Shown: piece after piece, positions 16,775 to 24,744 of the stretch
How positions within the stretch are numbered: the stretch's first letter is position 1
How the letters are laid out: each line of letters starts with the position of its first letter
Origin: Streptomyces sp. CoH27
GTDB lineage: Bacteria > Actinomycetota > Actinomycetes > Streptomycetales > Streptomycetaceae
Assembly (NCBI RefSeq): GCF_020181035.1
Contig: NZ_JAIQYY010000009.1
Location: forward strand, 186,001 to 250,000
Length of the DNA: 64,000 bases
Reading direction: 5' to 3'
The notes under the pieces: generated by a model
What the model saw: the letters and a program-made list of their open reading frames with translations, nothing else
What the model was told of the DNA's origin: nothing
Database searches by the model: none
Made by a program: the position numbers and the translations under genes

Positions 16775-18688
16775 TCATCGCTGCACGAGTCGTACCGACA
16801 GACCTTCTGCCGTGTACACGGGTACGGCCCGCAGCCGCTCGGAGTTCACCTCGATCCGGGCGAACCGGCCGCGCAGCCGGGGCACGTCGAGGACCGGCAG
16901 CGTGCTGCCCGCGGCCGGCGGCCGCTCGGTGTCGAGGCGCAGCGACAGGACGGACGATCCGCCCAGCACCGCGAGGTGACGGACCGTCAGCGGGGCCTTG
17001 CGGCCCGCGCGCAGGGTGACCTCCAGCGTGCCCGCGTCCTGCGCGTAGGCGCCGCGCACCCGCAGCCGCAGCCGCCCGTCGATGCGCAGCGTGCCGTCCT
17101 TCACCCGCACGTCCCCGTGGCCGAGGGCGTCCTCGCCGCCGGCGACCAGCGTGCCCTGGGCCAGCACGGTCCCGCCCGTGTACCGGTTGCGGCCGGTCAG
17201 GGTGAGTGTGCCGGTGCCGCGCTTGGTCAGAGCGCCGCAGCCGTCGATGTCGTGGCGCCAGGCGTCGGCCGCCGAGAAGCCGCCCGCCGCCGCGTCCAGC
17301 GTGACCGTGACGTCCGTGTCGAAGGCGCCGTAACCGTCCGCCGCGGCGAACAGGTTCAGCCGGCCCCACTGCTCGAAACCGTCGAGCAGCACATAGCCGG
17401 AGGGCAGGGCGGTGGTGCGCAGCACCTCGCGGCGCTGGTCCGCGCTCAGATACGGCAGCCGGGTCTCCAGCAGCACCTCGGCGCCCTTCGGCACGGTCAG
17501 CGGTACGTCGCGGCCCTGCCGGGTGAGGACGTACGTCAGCCGGGGCCGGACCGCGCGCTCGTTGACGTCCCGGTCGGCGTACGGGTCGGCGCCGCTGTGC
17601 GCGTAGGCGTACAGCGTGTCGGCAGTGGTACCGGTCTGCGCGGTGAAGTAGGCAAGGGCCTGGGCGCGGGCGGCGGCCTTCAGCTGGGCGTTCGCCGGGT
17701 CGGCGAGGGTGGCCGCGGCGAGCGCGGTGGCCATGATCCGGCCGCCCATGACGTCCACGGGGTGGTGCATGCCGGCCACGATCCGGGTGTGGCCCAGCTC
17801 GAAGGCGCGCGTCACCAGCTCCTGGAAGCGCTCCGGCACGGCGTACGCGTAGGCCAGCGCGGCCAGATGGAACGCGTTGGTGTGACCGCTCGGGAAGCCG
17901 CCGTCGTCGGCCGGGGAAGTACCGCGCTGGCGCAGCAGCTGCGGGGCGACGGCCACGGGGGAGTCGTAGACCGGATACCCGAACGCGTCGGTCTTCCCGG
18001 TGTCGACGACCTCGCTGTCCTCGTTCAGCCGCCAGGGACGCGGGTACAGGTAGGCGTACTTGGACGGGTTGCCGGAGGCGTAGGGGCCGCGCAGGGTGTC
18101 GACGAGTTCGGCGACCTTGCCGAGCGCGGAGTCGTGGGCGCCCGCGCCGAGCGCCGAGCCGGCCGGGGCGTTCGCGGGCACGGTGTCGCTGACGGTGGTC
18201 GCCGGGGTGCCGTCGGGGGCGCCGGTGATCGAGGTGACGGCCTTGGCGCCCGCCTTGTACAGGTCGCTCAGCGGGCCGAGGCCGGCGATCATCGCGTAAC
18301 TCTGGTGCTGGCGGTCGTAGACGAAGGCTTCCTTGGCCTGGGCGTCGGTGCGCTCGGCCGTGATCGTCGCGCAGTAGCGCAGGTCGGCGCGGAGGATCTC
18401 GGGGCGCAGCGGGGTGCCGGTGTTCCAGGCGGAGCCGGTCTTCCACACCTGGGCGAAGCCGCCGAGGGCCCGGACCACGGCGTTGGTCTCGGGCGTCAGG
18501 TTGGCGGCGACGTTGGTCTTGTAGTCGTCCACGAACGCGGCCGGCGCCGTCGCGGCCTTGGCGTCGGCCGCCGGCAGCCAGACGGCGACGGCCGGGGCGG
18601 CGAGCACCCCCGCCGACGCGGCCAGCGTGGTCGTGAGGAAGCCGCGCCGGTTCAGCGCGGAGGAGGGATGCCCGGCGGGTGACGGCAT
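16775..18688 (-). CDS. Tat-exported PAP2 phosphatase with autotransporter-type beta-strand repeat
   Basis: A 637-aa secreted protein. The N-terminus has the Tat motif NRRGFLTTT and a hydrophobic stretch ending near residue 45. The vanadium-haloperoxidase/PAP2 fold occupies about residues 60-350: GGFPSGHTN (about 262-270) is the central motif with the catalytic His, and HTRIVAGMHHPVD (about 302-314) is the third motif. C-terminal to it, GALTKRGTGTLTLTGRNRYTGG (in part) followed by LAQGTLVAGGEDALG is the autotransporter-associated beta-strand repeat (PATR type), here probably a beta-helix stalk or substrate-binding part rather than a true autotransporter. It should hydrolyse phosphomonoesters outside the cell. 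The ATG at 18688 is followed by a typical Tat leader. Confidence 0.82.
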   Translation of the reverse strand: MPSPAGHPSSALNRRGFLTTTLAASAGVLAAPAVAVWLPAADAKAATAPAAFVDDYKTNVAANLTPETNAVVRALGGFAQVWKTGSAWNTGTPLRPEILRADLRYCATITAERTDAQAKEAFVYDRQHQSYAMIAGLGPLSDLYKAGAKAVTSITGAPDGTPATTVSDTVPANAPAGSALGAGAHDSALGKVAELVDTLRGPYASGNPSKYAYLYPRPWRLNEDSEVVDTGKTDAFGYPVYDSPVAVAPQLLRQRGTSPADDGGFPSGHTNAFHLAALAYAYAVPERFQELVTRAFELGHTRIVAGMHHPVDVMGGRIMATALAAATLADPANAQLKAAARAQALAYFTAQTGTTADTLYAYAHSGADPYADRDVNERAVRPRLTYVLTRQGRDVPLTVPKGAEVLLETRLPYLSADQRREVLRTTALPSGYVLLDGFEQWGRLNLFAAADGYGAFDTDVTVTLDAAAGGFSAADAWRHDIDGCGALTKRGTGTLTLTGRNRYTGGTVLAQGTLVAGGEDALGHGDVRVKDGTLRIDGRLRLRVRGAYAQDAGTLEVTLRAGRKAPLTVRHLAVLGGSSVLSLRLDTERPPAAGSTLPVLDVPRLRGRFARIEVNSERLRAVPVYTAEGLSVRLVQR

Positions 18689-18934
18689 GCCTGTGCCTCT
18701 CAGGGACGGGCCACGGGAAAGCCCGGCGCACTGTGCCGAGTTGTGTGATCCCGTGGAGAAGAAAGGGGAAGAAGTTGAACGGATGAATATTTAGGGCGAG
18801 GGTGTGACCCGCTGGGGAGACCCGGGTGATCTCCGGCTGTTCGGCAGGTGAACGCGGGGAGTCCGGCGCACAGAAACCAACAGCCGGTGCAGGGATGTGT
18901 CACAACGGCAGCCGGGTGCACGGGAGTTGGTGCG

Positions 18935-19834
18935 TCACAGCAGCGCACGCGCGAGCGCCACGGCCCCCTCCACCGGCGGCACCCGCAGCGGCCGGGGCCG
19001 GGCCGACGGCAGGGACGCGGCGAGCGCGCCGGCGAAGGCGTCGTACAGCGGTGGCTGGGCGAGGATCGTGCTGCCCGCGACCACCACGTCGTCGACCGCC
19101 GCGCCCCGCCGTTCCAGCAGGACGATCAGCGCGGCCAGGCCGCGACCCCCGGCGGCGATCACCTCCCGGGCGAGCACGGAGCCCGCCTCGGCGGCGGAGA
19201 AGACGGCCGGGGCGGCCCGGCCCCACGCGGCGGACGGGTCGGGGGCGCTCTCCAGCGCCGCGCCCAGCGCGGGCACTTCGGGCACGCCGAACGCGTCGAG
19301 GAGCGCCGCCGCCAGCGCGTCGGGTGCCTCGCCCCGGTCGTGGGCGGCCCAGCAGGCGCGCACCGCCTCGCGGACCAGCCCGGCCGCGCCGCCCTCGTCG
19401 CCGAGGACCGCGCCCCAGCCGCCGACCTGCACCGGCGTACCGTCGGCGCGGCGGCCCACGGCCACCGAGCCGGTGCCGGCGACCAGACCGGCGCCCTTGT
19501 CCAGGGCGGCGGCGGGGACGAGGAGTTCGGCGTCGCCCACGACCAGTGCGGGCGCGTCGAAGTGCAGATGCAGGGCGGTGCGGATCTGTTCGCACTGGCG
19601 CGGGGTCTCGCAGGCGTGGCCGCCCACCGCCAGCGCCGACGGGCGCAGACCGGCCGGCAGGGCCTCGGCGGTCAGCCGGGCCAGCCAGCCGGCGGCGGCG
19701 ACCGGATCGTGCGGCCGCCAGCCGCTGCTCGAACGGACGTGGTCGGCGACCGGGGTGTGGCCGGCCAGGGCGCGCAGATGCGTCTTGGTGCCGCCCACGT
19801 CGATGCCGACCAGGACGGGCGTGGAGTCCTGCAC
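18935..19834 (-). CDS. N-acetylglucosamine-kinase-like (BadF/BadG/BcrA/BcrD) ATPase
   Basis: A 299-aa cytoplasmic sugar kinase of the ASKHA superfamily. GIDVGGTKTHLRAL (residues about 9-22) is the first phosphate loop, GLVAGTGSVAVGRR (about 115-128) the second, and GWGAVLGDEGGA (about 138-149) is typical of BadF/GlcNAc kinases. VVVAGSTI (about 250) is the adenosine motif. The reaction is most likely ATP-dependent phosphorylation of N-acetylglucosamine or a related sugar. The GTG start at 19834 has AAGAGG upstream. It is transcribed away from a ROK regulator across a 217-base region holding a perfect inverted repeat, so it is probably controlled by that regulator. Confidence 0.85.
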   Translation of the reverse strand: MQDSTPVLVGIDVGGTKTHLRALAGHTPVADHVRSSSGWRPHDPVAAAGWLARLTAEALPAGLRPSALAVGGHACETPRQCEQIRTALHLHFDAPALVVGDAELLVPAAALDKGAGLVAGTGSVAVGRRADGTPVQVGGWGAVLGDEGGAAGLVREAVRACWAAHDRGEAPDALAAALLDAFGVPEVPALGAALESAPDPSAAWGRAAPAVFSAAEAGSVLAREVIAAGGRGLAALIVLLERRGAAVDDVVVAGSTILAQPPLYDAFAGALAASLPSARPRPLRVPPVEGAVALARALL

Positions 19835-19983
19835 GGGACCTCTTTCGTCGTGTGCGCTGTCGTTGTTTCGTGCGCGTGATGCTGCGACGGCGGGCGAACC
19901 GTGCCTGGATGAAGCGGGGGCGGAGCGGTCGGGAAGCCCCGGGACGGGCCTCTGGCGGAGTACGGCAGGCGAGTACCGTGAAG

Positions 19984-20007
19984 TTCGTTAGGAAATTAAC
20001 TAACGAA
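19984..20007. promoter_or_regulatory. Perfect inverted repeat, candidate ROK operator
   Basis: TTCGTTAG and CTAACGAA are perfect 8-bp arms around an 8-base A/T-rich spacer (GAAATTAA). It lies 45 bases upstream of the ROK start and 150 bases upstream of the divergent kinase start. A/T-rich dyads of this form fit known ROK-family repressor sites, so it probably controls both genes. Confidence 0.68.
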
Positions 20008-20051
20008 GTACAGTGCGTCAAGAGTCCTCGCGACGACCTAGTGGGAGAACC

Positions 20052-21206
20052 GTGGAACACGACGTGGTGGCTGCGCCCCGGCTGACCGAGAGCGCGAGCG
20101 CGGTCTTCGCCGTGCTCGCCGAGGCGGGCAGCGCGACCCGGCCGCAACTGGCGAGCCTGGCCCGCCTGTCCAAACCGACGGTGTCCTCCGCCGTCGCGGA
20201 GCTGGAGAGCGCCGGGCTCGCCGCTCACTCCGGCACCGCCTCCAGCGGCACCGGCCGCACCGCCGCCGTCTACCGGCTCGGGCCGGAGGCCGGCGCGGTC
20301 CTGGCCGTCGATCTCGGCCCGGACCTCACCCGGGTCCGGGGCTGCGCCCTGGACGGCACGCTGCTCGCGGAGGCCACCGGCTCCCGGGCCGGGGCCGCGG
20401 ACGCGGTGACCGAAGCCCTCGACGCGCTGCCCGCCACGGCCCCGCTGCGGGCCATCGTCGTCGCGATCGGCGACGTCAGCGCACCGGCCACGGAGAGCTC
20501 CGGAGAGCGTCCGGCGACCGCCAAGGCGGGCCCGGTCTTCGACGCCGTGGCCGTCGCGCTGCCCCCGGGCGTGCCGGTCCACCTGGAGAACAACGTCAAC
20601 TGCGCCGCCCTCGCCGAGCTGCACGAGGGTGCCGCCCGGGGTCGGGGCACCTTCGGCTATCTGCGGGTCGGTGTGGGCGTCGGCCTCGGCATCGTCGTCG
20701 GCGGCCAGGTGCTGCGCGGGGCGAACGGCGCGGCCGGCGAGCTGGCCCGGCTGCCCTACCCCTGGGACGAGGGCCGCGAGCCGCGCCTGGAGGCCCTGGA
20801 GGAGTACATGGGCGCGCACTCCCTGCTGCGCCGCGCCGCCGAGGCCTGGCGGGACGCACCGGACGCGAACGGGCCGTGCCCGAAGACCACCGAGCGTCTG
20901 TTCGCGCTGGCCGGCGGAGGGCAGGGACCGGCCCGTGCCGTGGTCGACGCCCACGCCGCCGACGTGGGCCGGCTGGCCGCCGCCGTGGCCGCCGTACTGG
21001 ACCCGGGGCTGATCGTGCTCGGTGGCAGCACCGGCGCGGACCCGCAGCTCCTGCCCGGGGTGCGGGCCGAGCTGGCCCGGCTGAGCTGGCCCACCGAGGT
21101 GGTCAGCAGCACGGTCGGCGATCTCGGCACCGTGGTGGGCGCGGCCCGGCTCGCGGTGGCCCGAGGTGTCCGAACCGTGACCGAGCCCGCGCGATGGAGG
21201 CATTGA
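20052..21206 (+). CDS. ROK-family transcriptional regulator (NagC/XylR-like)
   Basis: A 384-aa sugar-responsive regulator. The N-terminal winged helix (about 10-75) reads LAEAGSATRPQLASLARLSKPTVSSAVAELESAGL (in part). The ROK kinase-like domain follows, with AVDLGPDLTRV near 87, ENNVNCAALAELHEGAA (about 180-196) and VGVGLGIVVGGQVLRGANGAAGELA (in part), the family signature. The cysteine zinc motif (CxCGxxGC) usually found after GELA is absent: the segment reads LEALEEYMGAHSLL. Either this member does not bind zinc there or the loop has diverged. I chose the GTG at 20052 because GGGAG lies just upstream. It diverges from the kinase gene and precedes the ABC importer, which it most likely regulates. 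Confidence 0.88.
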   Translation: MEHDVVAAPRLTESASAVFAVLAEAGSATRPQLASLARLSKPTVSSAVAELESAGLAAHSGTASSGTGRTAAVYRLGPEAGAVLAVDLGPDLTRVRGCALDGTLLAEATGSRAGAADAVTEALDALPATAPLRAIVVAIGDVSAPATESSGERPATAKAGPVFDAVAVALPPGVPVHLENNVNCAALAELHEGAARGRGTFGYLRVGVGVGLGIVVGGQVLRGANGAAGELARLPYPWDEGREPRLEALEEYMGAHSLLRRAAEAWRDAPDANGPCPKTTERLFALAGGGQGPARAVVDAHAADVGRLAAAVAAVLDPGLIVLGGSTGADPQLLPGVRAELARLSWPTEVVSSTVGDLGTVVGAARLAVARGVRTVTEPARWRH

Positions 21207-21230
21207 CGGCTTCCGGCTCGCTCTGTCAAT
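21202..21230. promoter_or_regulatory. Inverted repeat between ROK gene and importer operon
   Basis: ATTGAC and GTCAAT are perfect 6-bp arms 17 bases apart, at the 3' end of the ROK gene. Just after it, ACAAGCGCTTTCT carries an 8-bp palindrome AAGCGCTT (about 21239-21246), like a LacI-type core. Either could be an operator for the importer operon beginning at 21483. Confidence 0.4.
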
Positions 21231-21482
21231 GTCCGGACAAGCGCTTTCTAAGTCGGCCGGGAACGCCGACTCCGGGTGAGCCTCCCGCCGGTACGCGAAG
21301 TACGGCAGCCGCACGAGGGCGTGCTTGTGCGACGACGGCCCTCATGGCCGGGGACCTCACCCGCTCAAGGCGGCGAGGCCGGGCGAGGCCGCGCCCCCGG
21401 AAAGCGAAATTTCCTGCAAAATGCACCCGTGCCGCCTCGGTCGGCGCCGTGCTCCGTCCCCTACGACGAAAAGGGATCGAAG

Positions 21483-22814
21483 ATGACCAGTGTGGGTGTG
21501 CGGCGCTCCCGCCGACTCGGCCGCCGCGGCATACGCCGGATGGTTCCCCTCGCTGCCGCTGCCGCGGCAGGTGCCCTTCTGCTCTCCGCCTGCGGCGGGT
21601 CGGGGTCCGGCTCGGGCGGGAACTCCAAGTCGCTGACGTTCTGGATCTCCACGGTCCCGGGGCAGGACGCGGGCTGGAAGAAGCTGGTGGCGCAGTACAA
21701 GCAGGAAGCCGGCGTCGACGTCAAGCTCGTCAACATCCCCTACGACGGCTACCCGACGAAGCTGCACAACGCCGCGCAGGCGAACGCTCTGCCCGACGTG
21801 GCGGACGTGCCCGCGCTGGACCCGATCTGGTCGAACAAGCTGATCGACCTCAGCTCCATCGCCAACGACAAGAGCAACAACATCAACGGCAACTTCCTCG
21901 CCAAGGACTCGTCCGGGAAGGTGCTGTCCATCCCCTCGGACGTCACCGCGTCCGGCCTGTACATCAACGAGACGCTGTTCAAGAAGGCCGGCGTCTCCTT
22001 CCCGACCTCGCCCCAGAAGACCTGGACCTGGACCGACTTCATCAAGGCGGCGAACCAGGTCCGGGAGAAGACCGGCGCCAAGTACTCCCTGACGTTCGAC
22101 CAGTCGCCGTCCCGGCTCCGCGCCATGGTGTACGAGATGGGCGGGCAGTATGTCCACGCGGACTCCTCCGGCACGTTCTCGGTGGACGCCGCGACCAAGA
22201 AGGCCGTGAACTTCTTCGTCGGACTGAACGACGACAAGACCATGCCGAAGTCGGTGTGGACCAGCGGCGCCGACCCGTCGGCCATGTTCCAGAGCGGTGA
22301 CGTGGTCGCCTACTGGTCCGGCGTGTGGCAGGTTCCCGCCTTCGCGGAGAGCATCAAGAAGTTCGACTGGGCGAGCGTCCCCACGCCCGCCGAGCCGGTC
22401 CAGGCGAGCGACGTCAACAGCGGCGGCATGATGGTCGGCTTCAACAACAACGGCGCCGCGGCCACCGCCGCGCAGAAGTTCCTGGCCTGGGTGTACGCGC
22501 CCAAGCAGTACACCGAGCTGGTCGAGACCTCCGGGTTCCTCCCGGTCGAGAGCGGCCTGAACCCGAAGTACCCCTTCACCTCCGAGGCGGCGCAGGCGGC
22601 GTTCAAGCTGTACAACCAGGAGATCCCGCTCTACGCCCCGATCTCCGGGTACTTCAACAACGCGCAGACGAACTGGGTGCTGAAGGGCAAGAGCCTCACC
22701 ACCGACCCGACCAAGACGGAGCTCGGCAAGGCGGTCAACGGCCAGCAGTCGGCCGACAAGGCCCTGGAGAACATCGTGGCCGGCTACAACCAGCAGGTCG
22801 GCGGCGGATCGTAG
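21483..22814 (+). CDS. ABC sugar importer, solute-binding lipoprotein
   Basis: A 443-aa extracellular binding protein of the family-1 carbohydrate type. The signal peptide has Arg-rich start MTSVGVRRSRRLGRRG and lipobox LLLSACGG with Cys37, so it is lipid-anchored outside the membrane. The mature part starts with a Gly/Ser linker and SLTFWISTVPGQDAGWKKL, then QEAGVDVKLVNIPYDGY, typical of sugar-binding proteins. LPDVADVPALDPIW and SGLYINETLFKKAGV are further family features. It is the first gene of an operon with two permeases and two enzyme candidates; no ATPase is encoded, as is usual in streptomycetes, where the shared MsiK ATPase serves such importers. Confidence 0.88.
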   Translation: MTSVGVRRSRRLGRRGIRRMVPLAAAAAAGALLLSACGGSGSGSGGNSKSLTFWISTVPGQDAGWKKLVAQYKQEAGVDVKLVNIPYDGYPTKLHNAAQANALPDVADVPALDPIWSNKLIDLSSIANDKSNNINGNFLAKDSSGKVLSIPSDVTASGLYINETLFKKAGVSFPTSPQKTWTWTDFIKAANQVREKTGAKYSLTFDQSPSRLRAMVYEMGGQYVHADSSGTFSVDAATKKAVNFFVGLNDDKTMPKSVWTSGADPSAMFQSGDVVAYWSGVWQVPAFAESIKKFDWASVPTPAEPVQASDVNSGGMMVGFNNNGAAATAAQKFLAWVYAPKQYTELVETSGFLPVESGLNPKYPFTSEAAQAAFKLYNQEIPLYAPISGYFNNAQTNWVLKGKSLTTDPTKTELGKAVNGQQSADKALENIVAGYNQQVGGGS

Positions 22815-22817
22815 ACC

Positions 22818-22861
22818 ACAGGGCCGGGCGGCGGGGTCGAGACACTGCCGCCCGGCCCTGT
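22818..22861 (+). terminator. Strong intercistronic hairpin after the binding-protein gene
   Basis: Perfect 15-bp arms ACAGGGCCGGGCGGC and GCCGCCCGGCCCTGT with a 14-base loop, starting 4 bases after the stop codon. There is no U-run, so it is probably a partial terminator or an mRNA-stabilising stem that raises binding-protein level above the permeases. Confidence 0.72.
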
Positions 22862-22931
22862 TCGCCCACGTGACGCCGGGCTCATGGCGTGAGCCCACAG
22901 GAACCCATTCCACCAGCACGGAGTCAGGAAG

Positions 22932-23843
22932 ATGACAAAACGCGCCTCGGACGTGTCCGTGAGCTCGCCCAGGAGACGCAGCCGCTACACCCTCGCGCCG
23001 CTCGTCCTCATCGCGGCCAATGTCGTGCTCTTCGCGCTGTTCTTCGTCTGGCCGGCGGTGATCGGGCTCGTCTACTCCTTCACGAACTACACAGGCGTGG
23101 GCGCGTTCCAGTTCATCGGACTGGACAACTACAGCAATCTGTTCGGGGACTCCTCCTTCTACGACGCGCTGACCCGGACGCTGCTGTACACCGTCCTCTT
23201 CGTTCCGCTGAACTTCGCGCTCTCGCTGCTCATCGCCAACGTGCTGGTGAGCAAGCACGCCAAGGGCACGTCGGTCGCCCGTGTCGTCTTCTTCATCCCG
23301 TGGCTGCTGTCGCCCATCGTCGTGGGCGTCCTGTGGCGGTGGCTGTTCGGCGAGAACTTCGGACTGGTCAACTACGTCGTCGAGAAGCTCGGCGGGCACG
23401 CGATTCCGTGGCAGTCGAACGCGGACCTGTCGCTGCTGGTGGTGGTGATGGCGGCATCCTGGGCCTGGACGGGCTTCTCGATGCTGCTGTTCATCGCGGC
23501 GATCAAGAACGTACCGGTGTCGTACTACGAGGCGGCCGCGCTCGACGGCGCCGGTCCGTGGCGCCAGTTCATCAGCATCACGCTGCCGAGCATCGCGCCC
23601 ACCTCGTTCATCGTCATCCTGCTCAACACGATCAACGCGATGAAGGAATACCCGCTGTTCGTCTCCCTCAACAACGGCGGACCCGGAACGTCGAACAACC
23701 TGCTTGTCCAGTACATCTATCAGACCGGCTTCCAACGGGGCCAGATCGGCTACGCGAGCGCCGCGTCATTCGTGCTCATGCTCATCCTGATGGCCGTCGC
23801 GATCATCCAGCTGATCGTCAACCGGCGGGTGGAGAACCGATGA
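22932..23843 (+). CDS. ABC sugar importer permease (MalF type)
   Basis: A 303-aa inner-membrane permease with six predicted helices. The first is at about residues 23-47, and SFTNYTGVGAFQFIGLDNYSNLF (in part) is the usual periplasm-side stretch. The EAA loop that docks the ATPase reads YYEAAALDGAGPWRQFISITLP (about 198-219, in part). It pairs with the next permease, whose start codon overlaps its stop (ATGA). Start ATG at 22932 follows GGAGTCAGGAAG. Confidence 0.9.
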   Translation: MTKRASDVSVSSPRRRSRYTLAPLVLIAANVVLFALFFVWPAVIGLVYSFTNYTGVGAFQFIGLDNYSNLFGDSSFYDALTRTLLYTVLFVPLNFALSLLIANVLVSKHAKGTSVARVVFFIPWLLSPIVVGVLWRWLFGENFGLVNYVVEKLGGHAIPWQSNADLSLLVVVMAASWAWTGFSMLLFIAAIKNVPVSYYEAAALDGAGPWRQFISITLPSIAPTSFIVILLNTINAMKEYPLFVSLNNGGPGTSNNLLVQYIYQTGFQRGQIGYASAASFVLMLILMAVAIIQLIVNRRVENR

Positions 23844-24742
23844 CAACCACAGACATGGCACGCCCGGTCGACGCCGATCCCGGACGGGCCGACTCCAAGA
23901 AGCGGCCCCGCAGCGAGGGCGGCGGTGGGCTCCGGCGGGCGATACCCGCGACGACACTCCTGTGGCTCCTGGCGTGCCTCTACGGGCTGCCGGTGCTGTG
24001 GTTCATCCTCAGCTCCCTCAAACCGGCCGGGGACTTGTTCTCCTATCCGCTGACGCTGGTTCCGCACCACCCCACCCTGTCGGGTTACCTGACGGCGTGG
24101 CGCAGCGCCAACTTCTCCCAGTACTTCATCAACACGACCCTCGTGTGCGTGATCACGACGGTCCTCACGGTGGCAGCCAGCTGCTGCACCGGGTACGCGC
24201 TGGCCAAGTACGACAACAAGTGGCTCAAGGCGTTCTTCATCTGCATCCTGGCCACCACGATGCTGCCGGGCGAGGTCATGCTCGCCCCGGAGTTCCTGGT
24301 GGTCCGCAACCTCGGCCTCTACAACTCGTTCACCGGCATCATCCTCCCGGCCGTGCTCACCGCGACCGGATGCTTCATGTTCCGCCAGTTCTTCCTGACG
24401 GTCCCCGACGAACTCGTGGAAGCCGCACGCATCGACGGCGCCCGCGAACTGTCGATCTTCCTGCGGATCATGGTGCCGCTCTCCCGGCCCATCATGCTGA
24501 CCCTCGCCATCCTGTCCTTCCAGTGGCGCTGGAACGACTACATCTGGCCGCTGCTGATGCTCAACGACCCCAGCAAGTTCACCGTGCAGATCGGCATCCA
24601 GAGCATCGTCGGCGCGCAGAACATCAACTGGTCGGTCCTGCTCGGCGCATCGGTCATCTCCATGATCCCGCTGATCGTCATCTTCCTGGTCTTCCAGCGC
24701 TACGTCATGGGCGCCGACATCAATGCCGGACTGAAGGACTGA
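23840..24742 (+). CDS. ABC sugar importer permease (MalG type)
   Basis: A 300-aa permease, second half of the transmembrane channel. A charged N-terminal tail of about 35 residues precedes the first helix. It then shows FILSSLKPAGDLFSYP, five further helices and the EAA loop LVEAARIDGARELSIFLRIMVP (in part). The start overlaps the MalF-type gene by 4 bases and the next gene follows within 2 bases, so translation is coupled throughout. Confidence 0.9.
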   Translation: MTTTDMARPVDADPGRADSKKRPRSEGGGGLRRAIPATTLLWLLACLYGLPVLWFILSSLKPAGDLFSYPLTLVPHHPTLSGYLTAWRSANFSQYFINTTLVCVITTVLTVAASCCTGYALAKYDNKWLKAFFICILATTMLPGEVMLAPEFLVVRNLGLYNSFTGIILPAVLTATGCFMFRQFFLTVPDELVEAARIDGARELSIFLRIMVPLSRPIMLTLAILSFQWRWNDYIWPLLMLNDPSKFTVQIGIQSIVGAQNINWSVLLGASVISMIPLIVIFLVFQRYVMGADINAGLKD

Positions 24743-24744
24743 CC

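Noticed and set aside
21239-21246. AAGCGCTT as a definite LacI-type or DasR site
   Set aside because: Only an 8-bp core is palindromic and the flanks do not match; no LacI or DasR gene is in the window, so it is noted only as a possibility.
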